Origin: Elephas maximus indicus
Taxonomy: Eukaryota; Chordata; Mammalia; Proboscidea; Elephantidae
NCBI RefSeq assembly: GCF_024166365.1
Contig: NC_064819.1
Span: forward strand, 206,485,293 to 206,549,292
Direction of reading: 5' to 3'
DNA length: 64,000 nt
Shown: positions 1 to 11,961 of the stretch, piece by piece
Numbering within the stretch: position 1 is the stretch's first letter
Layout: each line of letters starts with the position of its first letter
Position numbers and translations under genes: made by a program
The notes under the pieces: generated by a model
Database searches by the model: none
What the model was told of the DNA's origin: nothing
What the model saw: the letters and a program-made list of their open reading frames with translations, nothing else

Positions 1-345
1 TTTTTCGCCTGGTAACTAGTAAGTTTGGGGGCATTAGTAGTTCAGTGATAGAATTTTCACCTTCCATCCAGGAGATCCAGGTTCAATTTCCCGCCAATGC
101 TCCTCACATGTAACAAACACCTATTAGTGGAGGCTTGCATGTTGCTACGATGCTGAACAGGTTTCAGTGGAGCTTCTAGACCAACAGGCCTGGTGATCTA
201 CTTCTGAATATCAGGCAATGGAAATCCTATGGGTCACAATGGTCCAATCTGCAACCGATCTTGGGGATGATGCAGGAATAGGCAGTGTTTCGTTTCATTG
301 TGCATGGGTCTCCATGAGTCAGTGGTAGAGCAGCTAACAATAACA
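1..345 (+). mobile_element. Long-form AfroSINE
   Basis: The tRNA-like head (gtagttcagtgatagaattt, then aggttcaatttcccgccaatg) is followed by an unrelated body and an RTE-like tail (gcagtgtttcgtttcattgt, then aacaataacaacaac). The left end may extend beyond the window. Confidence 0.85.
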
Positions 346-1700
346 ACAACTAATAAGGATCATGTAAGGAGACACTTTGAGACTTTTTCTTCGTACTTTC
401 TCCTGCTAGTTTTAACAGCCAATAATGATTCTTTCCTAAAATAATATTACTATGGTGATTGCCAAACAATCATCATTTCCTCTACCTTTATTAACAGGAA
501 TCCTACAGTAAGGAAAAACATTGCTTTCTGTCCTACTATTCACTTATTCATATAATTCCATTGATTCTTGTTTTATTCAATAGGTTATCATCTGTACTTA
601 TCAATATTTTAAATGGCCCAGATTTGCCAGGAGGAGGTCCCTCCAGCAGGCTTCTAGGTCCTTTCGACATTCTTCATTATTATTTTCTGGTGTGTGTGCA
701 CTTCCTTACTTTCTGGCATGGTAAGATATTCCAGCCTTTAACTTTCTTAAATGAAATTAAAACCCTTCTTGAGCTCGTAGAAGTATTCCACCTAATGTTG
801 AAGATTTCATTATGATTAAAACATTACATAAAATGGTCACACTAGCTGCATCCTCTCCAACCTTTTCATGTGTAGAGGCTACTCCTAGAAGGAACATTCC
901 AAAACCAGTTGATTAGACCCTTTTCATTTGCAGGTGCAGGCATTCATGGCTGGGTAGATGTTTAACTTGGTGGTCTTTCTCTGTTATCGTGAGTTCAAAG
1001 AACCCGTGTGCTCCTGCTTTGCCTTTATTCCATCAGGATGGTGTAGTTTAAATTGGAATTTAACTTGTCTGTGTCTGAAAAACTGTGTCACAGTAGCCTT
1101 CATGTTGACACTGATTTAGGAGTTTACAAGTCATTTTGTGCCACCTTTTGAAAACACGGCACATGGGGGATGTAAGTGAAGTGGCACTGTTTTACTCTCT
1201 TAGTGCTCCACTGACATACTTAAACCTCCACTGACAGACAGGTGGTGGTTGTGTTACAGGTGCTGTCGGGGGACAGCCCCAGCAAGGAAAGACCCTCACT
1301 GTGCATCCTGGCAGGTAGTCCGAAGAACTGACACATAGCCCTTTCCAGATTCATACGTTCAGGGAAACTTACACGGGCAAGCAGCTGCTCTCCAGTGGTG
1401 GCTGGCTGGAGCATTTTCCGCAACCACCTAGCAAGAGACCCAAACCTACATACCATTCCAGCTGGGACCAAGGCTCATTGTTTTCTCCCATGTCCTTGGG
1501 CAGTCAGTGTTCCCAGGGACTTCACGTCCAGGCCCAGATGTTTTCCTTCTTGTTGCTAAGGCATTCTTTGGCCTTGGCCGCTGGCTCAGTCATGCCGCTC
1601 TCGGCCTTGTACCTTAACCTAAATCCATCCCAAATTCATCCCCAGCATGCCTCTTCCGGGAAGAGCAAAGCTGATTTCATTAGGGAGGGGTGCATATAGC
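346..1700. other. Intergenic, no gene recognised
   Basis: AT-rich to mixed sequence. Parts of 590-830 resemble old LINE 3' ends, but I cannot assign them with confidence. The short open frames at 561-815, 1220-1471 and 1478-1699 show no domain, codon bias or splice context. Confidence 0.5.
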
Positions 1701-1703
1701 TGA

Positions 1704-1793
1704 ACAGCATTACCCTACAGGTGCATTGACTGGGAATCTAACCGGCTCAGCTACATGGACGGCAGAAGTTCTACCTCTGAACCACCAATGCCC
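1704..1793 (-). mobile_element. AfroSINE head fragment
   Basis: Read on -, ggcattggtggttcagaggt and a ttagattcccagtcaatgca-like B-box match the tRNA-derived head of the long-form SINE. Body and tail are missing. Confidence 0.65.
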
Positions 1794-2070
1794 TCACATG
1801 CAGGAATGATACCTCTTTTTAAACTCTTTAACAATCCCAGCTTTCTTTTTCTGGAGCATATTCTCCCAGTAATCATAACTGTTTGCTTCTTGTTGCCGAA
1901 AGTGCCCGTCAGTACTGAGCACTTCTCCCCAAATGTGTTTTTCTTCCTACCATCAACTAGGCCAGAAGTCCTCAAACATTAGACAGTATACTAGATTCAC
2001 CCAGAGGTGTTTGTTAAAATACAGATTTCCTAGCTGTACCCTCTGGGATTTTGAACAACATGTCTATGGT
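1794..2070. other. Intergenic, nothing recognised
   Basis: Unique-looking sequence between a SINE fragment and a complete SINE. Open frames on both strands overlap each other and carry no recognisable domain. Confidence 0.5.
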
Positions 2071-2236
2071 AGGAAACCCTGGTTGCCTAGTGGTTAAGGG
2101 CTATTGCTGCTAACCAAAAGGTCAGCAGTTTGAATCCACCAGACACTCCTTGGAAACTCTATGAGGTAGTTCTACTCTGCTCTATAGGGTCGCTAGGAGT
2201 CAGAATCGACTGGATGGCAGCGGGTTTTTGGTTTTG
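2071..2236 (+). mobile_element. AfroSINE
   Basis: Standard short form: gtggttaag A-box-like head, gctgctaaccaaaaggtcag, ctccttggaaactctatgag and a ggtcgctaggagtcagaatc tail ending in gggttttt. Confidence 0.95.
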
Positions 2237-2483
2237 CCTAATTTTTAAATCTTCAGGAAAATTCTCAGAGCTGCCGGTCTTTCAGAAGCTCAGTAAATTA
2301 ATAAAAATCAGACATCCTTGTCATGGTGGCTGATAGGCAAAACCAAAACTTCCCCAAATCACCACCCAACCCTGGAATCACGATCCTGTGAGTCTGCATA
2401 ATTACAACAAGCAGAAATCAGCCTTTTGTTTTGCCCCAAACCAAAATGGGCTCCGTCGGAGTCAACGCCCTTTGCTCTGCGGA

Positions 2484-2488
2484 CCAAT
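2484..2488 (+). promoter_or_regulatory. CCAAT box (NF-Y type)
   Basis: CCAAT in the extended context accaatcag fits the NF-Y consensus. It lies about 150 bases upstream of the PEX7 start codon, inside the CpG island. Binding is inferred from the motif only. Confidence 0.55.
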
Positions 2489-2520
2489 CAGAATCTAGAG
2501 TTCCGGGCACTGGGTTTCCC

Positions 2521-2527
2521 ACTTCCG
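2521..2527 (-). promoter_or_regulatory. ETS/GABP-type site
   Basis: The bases acttccg read CGGAAGT on the - strand, the core recognised by ETS factors such as GABP, which are common in housekeeping promoters. It lies about 110 bases upstream of the PEX7 ATG. Motif evidence only. Confidence 0.45.
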
Positions 2528-2635
2528 CCTCGTCTTCCAGGGTCTCTCTAACTTAGCGAGTCTCGGCAGCGGCCGCCTCCTACTAGAAACTGCTTCCGCG
2601 GCCCGGGGTGGCGAGGCTGGGAGGTGGCGGGCAGC

Positions 2636-2765
2636 ATGAGCGCGGTGGGCGTCGGCGCGGCGCGGACGCTGCGGGTGCCCGGCCGCCACGGCTACGCGGC
2701 CGAGTTCTCCCCGTACCTGCCGGACCGCCTGGCCTGCGCCGCCGCCCAGCACTACGGCATCGCGG
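2636..2765 (+). CDS. PEX7: PEX7 coding exon 1 (residues 1-43)
   Basis: The exon starts at ATG 2636 with A at -3 and begins [17 protein letters not shown]; it continues through [11 protein letters not shown] to QHYGIA. This matches the PEX7 N-terminus that precedes the first WD repeat. Codon 44 (Gly) is split after its first base, and the donor gtgag starts at 2766. An in-frame GTG at 2624 would add four residues but is not a plausible start. The middle of the exon ([20 protein letters not shown]) is the first blade's beta-strand region and is the most family-like stretch. A few substitutions relative to human PEX7 fall in the flexible first 15 residues. Confidence 0.95.
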
Positions 2766-3029
2766 GTGAGGCCGGGCGCACCGCCGGGCGGGTCGGGGCC
2801 AGTCGCGCTGCGCGCCTCGCGCGTCCGGGTCTGTGAGATCCCGGCCGTGGCAGAGGAAGCGCAGCGCTCGCCGGGTGCCGGCTTCTTCTGGGGTCGGAAA
2901 GCGCTTCCCATGGTAGAGCGTGTCACAGATGAACGCTAGGGGGAGGAGGAGAGGCTGGTCTGCTCCGTGTTCTCAGTTGTCAAGCGTGGGGAGTCGGTCT
3001 GGAGATAATGTGTGTCCTCTTTTCCACTT

Positions 3030-3390
3030 ACAGTGTGGACGTAGGATATAAAAGTAGCCTGGTAGCCCATATCCTTCCTTAAGACAGAACTAACTCCACC
3101 GCAGCTGACACAGGCCCAGGTGCCCTCTGCCTTGCGGAAAGCGGAGCGAGCCTGTGTGGCTCTTCCGATCTGGTGCAGCGGGACCAACAGGACCTGGAAG
3201 ACCGTCGCAGGGCCGTCCCAGTGTTTGCTACACATTTCCCACAATCTGCACTCGAGCACTGCGTGGAAACGTGTGTGCTGTCCGTAAGAAGGATGCTTCG
3301 GCGCAGCGCTTGAAGGTTTCTCCCACAAGTGTCTTCATGATATTTATGAAGTTCTGGCCTTAACTTTGGTTGTTCCACATATTCGCTAGG
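3030..3390. other. Unassigned CpG-rich segment in intron 1
   Basis: This block is richer in GC and CpG than the rest of the intron and is open in two overlapping - strand frames (2936-3328 and 3079-3378). Neither translation resembles a family I recognise. It could be the outer CpG island, a decayed retrocopy or unique DNA. It contains a 13-base match to the common Illumina adapter end at 3159-3171, which may be chance. Confidence 0.3.
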
Positions 3391-3774
3391 CAGTTGTTAG
3401 AGATTCAAGTTAATTGCCTCTAGCCGTGGGCTAGATGGAAACTCGTGGGTGCATTCTTGATTCTGAATTTTTTAAAAAATTCATATCCTAGCGATTATTT
3501 ACATGCTGAGGCTATATGAAGTCATTACATAATGTCTGCTCTCAGTAGTAGTTTTTGTTTGGTCCTATAGCAGAAAAAAGAAATATTTGCATTCGGTATT
3601 TTCACCATTCACCTTAATGTTTGTCCATTCAGAATTTCAATAGATGTTCATCAATTAGGTTGAAGTATTAAGCACCATGAGTTTGTAAAGATACTTTAAA
3701 TCCTTTAAAAAAAAAACCATTAAAAGGAATTGGTATTAGAAAAAATGAGTTATGTTTTAAAAGTTTTCCTCTCT

Positions 3775-3928
3775 AAAAAAATCCATTGCTTTGGATTCTG
3801 GCTCATAGCGACCCTATGGCCCAGAGTAGAACTTGGAAACTAGGGTTTCCAAGGAGCGGATGCTGGATTAGAACTGCCGACGTTTTGTTTAGCAGCTGAA
3901 TTCTTAAACACATGGTCACCAGGGCTCC
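3775..3928 (-). mobile_element. AfroSINE
   Basis: Antisense short form with tail aatccattgctttggattct and head ggtcaccagggctcc. Moderately diverged. Confidence 0.92.
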
Positions 3929-4254
3929 AATCTATAAAATGAATTATAACTTAAAAATATACATTAATCCTTTTAGTGAAATAATTTGTCTTTGCTAGAT
4001 AACTGATATTAACATTGCCTTCAGCACTTTCTCATCAACTGTGTGGTAAATTCCACCGGGTCTTTCCACATTCATAGTTTTTAACAAGATAGAAATGGTG
4101 ATGTATTTTAGATTAACTGATAAGGCAAGGTGATGCAGTTGAAGGAGTACAATCCCTAGAGTTTGTAAGTCTCGGGTTTCTCGTCTGTAAACAGAGATAA
4201 TAACACCTCCTTGGGAAGGTTGTGTGCTTGGCATGATGCCTGGCCACAGAGTAA

Positions 4255-4471
4255 AACAAAAAACAAAACAAAAACCAAACCAGTTATCATCAAGTCAGTT
4301 CCGACTCATGGCGACCCATGTGTGTCAGAAAAGAACTGTGCTCTGTGCGGTTTTCAGTGCCTGATTTTTCGGAAGTAGATTGCCAGGCCTTTGGCACCTC
4401 GGGATATTTGAATGGCCTACCTTTTGATTAGCAGCCCAGCACATTAACCGTTTGTACCACCCAGGGACTTC
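4255..4471 (-). mobile_element. AfroSINE (longer body)
   Basis: Antisense copy with the extra body segment ggaagtagattgccaggcct that is absent from short forms. Head end ccacccagggactt. Confidence 0.92.
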
Positions 4472-4751
4472 AGAAGCAGAGTAGACTCTCAAGTATTTCA
4501 CCTTCCCGTCAGGACTGTCTGGATGTCAATCACAGATGAAATGGTAATTTGCCTGTTTAATGATTAAAGCACAAGCTAGAAAGACAGAAATGGAGAGTAC
4601 AATCCAGTCCTTTTGTATACATGCTCCTGATAACTTACGGGAGAGAGTTGTGGTAGTAAAATTAAGTGCCGGATACCTCCTTCACCTTAGATGGTTCCTT
4701 GGTAGATTAGTGTTCAGCGGCATGACATTGATGATTTTTTTTCCTCCTTAG

Positions 4752-4809
4752 GTTGTGGAACCCTACTAGTACTGGATCAAAATGAATCTGGGCTTAGGCT
4801 TTTTAGAAG
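4752..4809 (+). CDS. PEX7: PEX7 coding exon 2 (residues 44-63)
   Basis: This 58-base exon lies between acceptor ttag and donor gtaagg. Joined to exon 1 it reads GCGTLLVLDQNESGLRLFR and ends with the first two bases of a serine codon completed by exon 3. This is the PEX7 segment that leads into the first canonical WD repeat. Differences from human PEX7 are conservative (Ile to Val, Pro-Asp to Gln-Asn). It is too short to stand out as an open frame and was found by its splice signals and by phase. Confidence 0.93.
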
Positions 4810-5394
4810 GTAAGGCGGCTCTAATTATTAAACTTCTGTAATTCTCTGCTGTTCATAATGCCTTAATAGAACTAAGTTTTAAATCTTCAATCAGTAAAAT
4901 GCTTTAATTTGCAATATAAAAGAAACTTGAGCATTTGCGTAGTAAAGAACTTATCTCTGCCATTAAATTATGATTATGTCACTTTTCTAAAACTTTCGTC
5001 TCTTAGTGCCTATTTATACGTTTTAAAATTTAAACCTCGTAAAAGTGTGAACTAGTTAGTGTACTGTATGACATTAACTATGCTGTCTTCTCAATGTAGT
5101 TTTGCTTTACTCAGTCAGGAACTAATTGACCATTTCACAGCTTATCCAGACCCTCTTTTCCTTTCTTTTTTCTATGCCTGTCTTGTCTGTGTGACTGTTG
5201 AACCCATTAACAGTTCCATCAGTCGTAGTTAAAGGTAGAAAATGGAAAGGAAATTTCATCAGAAAATAATTCCCTGCTCATAGCTCAGGTGAAAGATTTG
5301 TGGGAAAAATTGAAATCATTAGCCTTAATTAGTATTTTGATGTTCTTGCTGGCCCATCATATAAACCACAGAAGCCAGTGAACGCCCAGGTGTG

Positions 5395-5600
5395 GCAGCA
5401 TGGCCTTGTGTAAGTAGTGCCGTATTTATAATCAGGAGACCAGATTTTAATCTAGCTCTGCAGCTTTCTAACTCCATGACCTGGGACTAGTCCTTCAACC
5501 TCTCTGAACTTCTTTCTGCATCTGTTAAGCAGCTGCTCTGCTTATCTCCCTAGCTGTGAAGATCATATGGGATAATTTGTTAAAATATTCGATAAGCTAT
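5395..5600 (+). repeat. MIR SINE
   Basis: Diverged MIR: ttaatctagctctgcagctt, the ctaactccatgacctgggac core and a following cctctctgaacttc. Ancient mammalian repeat. Confidence 0.75.
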
Positions 5601-5667
5601 AAAAAATTGATAAGCTGTAAAATGATGATCATTACTCTTTTCGTCAGCTGTCTGTGTAAGTAGGGAG

Positions 5668-6458
<791 letters not shown>

Positions 6459-7531
6459 TCTTTCCTAGTGTTTTGTGTGTGTGACTGTGTGTGTATGTGT
6501 GTGCAGATGTGTTTTATTTGGCTCATAGTGTTGTTCTTTTTTTATTTTTAATTGTGCTTTAAGTGAAAGTTTACAGTTTAAGTTAGTTCCTCATACAAAA
6601 ATTTATACACACATTTTTATGTGACCCTAGTTGCTCTCCCTATAATGTGACAGCACACTCCTCCTTTCAACCCTGGATTTCCCGTGTCCATTCAACCACT
6701 TCTTGTCCCTTTTTGCCTTTTCATCTTGCCACCGGACAGGAGCTGCTCATTTAGTCTCAAGTATCTACTTGAGCTAAGAAGCGCTCTCTTCATGAGTATC
6801 ATTTTATGTCTCATAGTCCAGTCTAATTTTTGTCTGAAGAGCTCGGGAATGGCTTCAGTTCTGGGCTAACAAAGAGGCTGGGGCCATGTTTTCTGGGGTC
6901 TCTCCAATCTCAGTCAGACCATTAAGTCTGGTCTTTTTACTAGAATTTGAGTTCTTTGCCCCATTTTTTTCTCCTGCTATCAGGGACTCTCAGTTGTGTT
7001 CCCTGTCAGGACGGTCATTGATGGTAGCTGGGCATCATCTGGTTCCTCTGGTCTCAGACAGATGGAGTCACTTGTTTATGTGGCCCTTTCTGTCTCTTCG
7101 GCTAAAATTTTTCTTGTGTCTTTGGTGTTCTCCTTCTCCTTTGCTCAGGTGGGTTGGAACCAATTGCTGCATTTTAGATGGCCGCTTATTAGCTTTTAAG
7201 ACCCCAGACACCACTCACCAAAATGGGATGCAGAACATTTTCTTAATAAACTTTGTTATGCCAACTGACGTAGATGTCCCCAGACACCATGGCCCCAGGC
7301 CCCCGCTCCTGCTACTCCGTCCCTCGAAGTGTTTGGTTGCTTTTAGGAACTTCTTAGCTTTTGATTTACTCCAGTTGTGCTAACTTCCCATGTATTGTGT
7401 GTTGTCCTTCTGTTCACCGAAGATAATTTTCTTATCTACTATCTAGTCAGTGAATATCCTTGTTCCTCCCTCCCCACCCTCATAGTTATGAAAGAATGTT
7501 GTCTTCTGTGTTTAAACCTTTTCTTGAGTTC

Positions 7532-10500
7532 TTATGATAGTGGTCTCATACAATATTGATCCTTTTGCCACTGACTAATTTCACTTAGCATAATGCCTTT
7601 CGTATTCATCCATGTTATGAGTTGTTTTGCAGATTCATTGTTGTTCTTTATCGTTGCATAGTATTCCATTGTATCAATATACCATAACTTGTTTATCCAT
7701 TCATCTGTTGATGGGCACCTAGGTTGTTTCCATCTTTTTGCTACTGTAAACAGTGCTGCAGTGAACATGGGTGTGCATATATCTATTCGTGTGACGCCTC
7801 TTATTTCTCTAGGATATATTCTAAGGAGTGGAATTGCTGAATCAGATGGTACTTTTATTTCTAGCTTTGTAAGGAAGTGCCAAATCAATTTCCAAAGTGG
7901 TTGTACCATTTTACATTCCCACCAGCAGTGTTTAAGTGTTCCAGTCTCCCTATAACCTTTCCAACATTTATTATTTTGTGTTTTTTGGATTAATGCTAGC
8001 CTTGTTGGGGTGAGATGGTATCTCACTGTAGTTTTGATTTGCATTTTCTCTAATGGCAAATGGAAAACCTGGTGGCGTAGTGGTTAAGAGCTACGGCTGC
8101 TAACCAAAAGGTCAGTAGTTCAAATCTACCAGGTGCTCCTTGGAAACTATGGAGCAGTTCTACTCTGTCATGTAGGGCTGCTATGAGTCAAAATTGCCTT
8201 AATAGCAGTGGGTTTGGTTTTTTGTGTAATAGTTAATGATCACGAGCATATCCTCATCTATCTGTTAGTCGCCTGAATGTCTTCTTTGGTGAAATGCCTG
8301 TTCATATCCTTTGCTCATTTTTAATTGGGTTATTTGTCTTTTTGTGGTTGAAGTTCTGCAGTATCTTGTAGATTTTAGAGATTAAACGCTGATCAGATTT
8401 GTTGTAGCCAAAAATTTTATCCCAGTCTGTAGGTAATCTTTTTACTCTTTTGGTGAAGTCTTTTGATGAGCGTAAGTGTTTGATTTTTACAGCTCCCAGT
8501 TATCTAGTTTCTCTTCTCGTGTTTGTGCATTATTAGTAATGTTTTGTATTCTGTTTATGCCAGGTATTAGGGCTCCTAGTGTTGTCCCTGTTTTTCTTCC
8601 ATGATCTTTATCGTTTTGGATTTTATGTTTAGGTCTTTGATCCATTTTGAGTTAGTTTTTGTACATGGTATGAAGTATGGGTCTTGTTTCATTTTTTTTT
8701 CAGATGGACATCCAGTTATGCCAGCACCATTTGTTAAAGAGACTGTCTTTTCCCCAATTAAGGGATTTGGGGCATTTGTTAAATATCAGTTGCTCATGGG
8801 TGAATAAATTTGTGTCTGGATTCTCAGTTCTGTTCCATTGGTCTATGTATCTGTCGTTGTACCAGCACCAGGCCGTTTTGACTACCGTGGTATAATAGGT
8901 TCTAAAATCAGGTAGTGTGAGGCCTCCTACTTTATTCTTCTTTTTCAGTAATGCTTTACTTACATGGGTCCTCTTCCTTTTCCATATAAAGTTAGTGATT
9001 TGTTTCTCCATCTCTTTAAAAAAATGCCGTTGGAATTTGGATCGGGAATGCATTGTATGTGTAGATCGATTTGAGTAGAATAGACATTTTCACAATGTTG
9101 AGTCTTCCTATGCATGAGCAAGGTGTGTTTTGCCACTTACGTGGGTTTCTTTTGGTTTCTTGCAGTAGTGTCTTGTAATTTTCTTTGTATAGGTCTTTTA
9201 CGTTCCTGGTTATATTTATTCCTAAGTATTTTGTCTTGTGGGGGGTTATTGTAAATAGTATTGATTTGGTGATTTCCTTTTTGAAGTTCCCTTTGTTGAT
9301 GTAGAGGAATCCAGCTGATTTTTGTATGTTTGTCTTGTATCCTGAGACTTTGCTGAAATCTTCTACTAGTTGCGGTAGTTTTCTTATGGATTCTTTGGCG
9401 TTTTCTGTGTATAGGATCATATCATCTGCAAATAGAGATACTTTTACTTCTTACTTACCAATTTGGATGTCCTTTATTTCTTTTTCTATCCTAATTGCTC
9501 TGGCTAGGACCTCCAGCACAATGTTGAATAAGAGTGGTGATAAAGGGCATCCTTGTCTGGTTCCCGTTCTCAAGGGGAATGCTTTCAGACTCTCTCCATT
9601 TAGGATGATGTTGGCTGTTGGCTTTGTATAAATGCCCTTTATTATGTTGGAGAATTTCCCTTCTGTTTCTATTTTGCTGAGAGTTTTGATCATGAATGGG
9701 TGTTGGATTTTGTCAGATGCCTTTTCTGCATCAATTGATAAGATCATGTGGTTCTTGTCTTTCGTTTTATTTATATGATGGATTATATTGACTGATTTTC
9801 TAATGTCGAACCATTCCTGCATACCTGGTATGAATCTCACTTGGTCATGGTGACTTGTTTTTTGATGTGTTGTTGAATTGTATTGGCTAGAATTTTGTCG
9901 AGGATTTTTGCATCTCAGTTCTTGAGGGATATTGGTCTGTAATTTTCTTTTTTTGTGGTATCTTTACCTTGTTTTGGTATCAGGGTTATGCTGGCTTCAT
10001 AGAATGAGTTTGGGGGTGTTCCATCTTTTTCTATGCTTTAAAATACCTGTATTAGTAGTGATTTTAACTCTTCTCTAATATTTTGGTAGAATTCTCCAGT
10101 GAATCCATCAGAGCCAGGGTTTTTTTTTTTTTGTTGGGAGTTTTTAAATTACCTTTTCAGTCTCTTCTTTTGTTATGGTTTTGTTTAGTTGTTCTGGCTC
10201 TGTTTGTGTTAGTTTAGGTAGGTAGCGTGTTTCTAGAAATTTGTTTCCTCTAGGTTTTCAAATTTGTTAGAGTACAATTTTTCAGAGTATTCTGTTACAT
10301 TTCTTTTAATTTCAGGTGGGTCTGTTGTGGTATCGCCCCATCTCATTTCTTATTCAGGTTATTTGCTTCCTCTCCTGTTTTTCTTTTGTCAGTTTGGCTA
10401 ATGGTTTATCAATTTTGTTGATCTTTTCAAATAACCAGCTTTTGGTCTGGTTAACTCTTTCAGTTGTTTTTCTATTTTATTTAATTCTGCTCAGATTTTT

Positions 10501-11519
10501 ATTATTTGCTTTCTTCTGGTGCCTGAGAGCTTCTTTGCTGCTCTCTTTCTATTCATTTGAGTTGTAGGGTTAATGTTTTGATTTTGGTCCTTTCTTCTTT
10601 TTGGATGTGTGCATTTATTGCTATAAATTGACCTCTGAGCACTGCTTTTGCTATGTCCCAAAGGTTCTGGTAGGATTGTTTTCATTCTCATTTGATTCTG
10701 TAAATTTCTTTATTCCATCCTTAATTTTTTCTATAACCCTGTAGTTTTTGAAAAAGGTGTTGTTCAGTTTACATGTGTTTGATTTTTTTTTTCCTTACTT
10801 TTTCTGTTACCGATTTCTACTTTTATGGCTTTATGGTCAGAAAAGATGATTTATAATATTTGGAGGCTTTGGATTCTGTTACGGCTTTTTTTATGGCCTA
10901 ATATGTGTTCTATTTTGTAGAGTGTTCCATGTGTGTTGGAAAAGAAAGTATACTTGGTTGCTGTTCGATGGAGTGTTCTGTATATGTCTGTGAGATCAAG
11001 TTGGTTGATTGTGGCATTTAGATCTTTTGTGTCTTTATTGAACTTCTTTCTGGATGGTCTGTCCTTCAAAAGTGGTATGTTGAAGTCTCGTACTATAGTT
11101 GTTGCTCTGTCTATCTCTCTTTTCAGTGCTGTTAGAGTTCGTTTTATGTATTTTGCAGCCTTGTCATTGGTATGTATATATTTATTATGGTTCTCTTCTC
11201 CTGGTGTATTGACCCTTTAATCATTGTATAGTATCCTTCCTTATCCTTTTTGGTGGATTTTACTTTAAAGTCTGTTTTTTCAGAGATCAGTATTGCCACT
11301 TCTGCTCTTTTTTGGTTGTTCTTTGCTTGATATATTTTTTTTCCATCCCTTGAGTTTTAGTTTGCTTGTGTCTTTAAGTCTTACGTGAGTCTCTTGTAAG
11401 CAGCATGTAGACGGATAGTGTTTTTTTAATCCATTCTGCCACTCTCTGTCTCTTTAATGGTGTATTTAGTTATTTACGTTTGGCATAATTATCAATAGGT
11501 ATAAGTTTAGTGCTGTCAT
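7532..11519 (-). pseudogene. L1 ORF2 remnant (endonuclease-reverse transcriptase)
   Basis: The ATG equivalent is at 11519 (ATGACAGCACT on -) and the stop at 7532, after a QKDQYCMRPLS tail. Open pieces show recognisable L1 blocks: an endonuclease stretch (10851-11069), the reverse transcriptase block [14 protein letters not shown] (9451-9840), the thumb/connection region (8700-9420) and the C-terminal HCWWECK cysteine motif (7532-8059). Numerous frameshifts and an inserted AfroSINE (8057-8223) break the frame, so no functional protein is possible. Confidence 0.9.
8057..8223 (+). mobile_element. AfroSINE inserted in the antisense L1
   Basis: Complete short form interrupting L1 ORF2. Flanking taatggcaaatg and taatagttaatg look like a decayed target duplication. 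Confidence 0.93.
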
Positions 11520-11961
11520 TTTGATGTCTGTTTTTTTGTGTTGTTTACAGTTTCTTTGTTCCACTTAATTTTTGGTGCTGAGTAGTTTTTCTTTATTGTC
11601 TTTTCCTCTTTTTCATTGTTGTTGATTTTGTATTTGCTGAGTCTTTATGTTTTTCTGGTTTTTTATTTTGATGTGTAGGATTGTTAGTTTCCTTAGTGGT
11701 TAACTTAATATTTACCCCCTTCTTTTCTAAGTTTAAACCAATCATTTATTTCTTCATATCACCTTGACTACCTGTGCATATGAAAGATCTGTAACTACAT
11801 TTTTTAGCCCCTCTTTTTTGTTTTAATATTTTCTTTTACCTGTTGATGTCTGTATTTCCCTGTTTTCAGTGTTTTAGCTTTGACTTATTCTTGTGACTCC
11901 CCTATCTGGGTTTATATCCGGTTGCCCTGTCCTGTGTGCTAGTCTTGGGTTGTTACCAATG

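Larger units (their letters stand above)
2440..2910 (+). promoter_or_regulatory. PEX7: CpG-island promoter of PEX7
   Basis: This GC-rich, CpG-dense block spans the start codon and exon 1, in sharp contrast to the AT-rich flanks. It has no TATA box near the expected start. A CCAAT box (2484-2488, context accaatcag) and an ETS-type acttccg (2521-2527) lie 110-150 bases upstream of the ATG. This is typical of a broad housekeeping promoter. The exact transcription start cannot be read from the sequence. Confidence 0.8.
2766..4751 (+). other. PEX7 intron 1
   Basis: This intron of about 2 kb runs from donor gtgag to acceptor ctccttag. It contains the tail of the CpG island, an unassigned CpG-rich segment at about 3030-3390, two antisense AfroSINEs (3775-3928 and 4255-4471) and AT-rich unique sequence. 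I saw no exon or RNA gene in it. Confidence 0.85.

Noticed and set aside
2624-2836. Extended + frame starting four codons before the PEX7 ATG and reading into intron 1
   Set aside because: It needs a GTG start and ignores the donor at 2766. The ATG at 2636 and the splice agree with the PEX7 protein.
2495-2926. 143-residue open frame on - over the PEX7 CpG island
   Set aside because: Arg/Ala/Pro-rich translation typical of antisense CpG-island DNA. A divergent non-coding transcript is possible but there is no coding signal.
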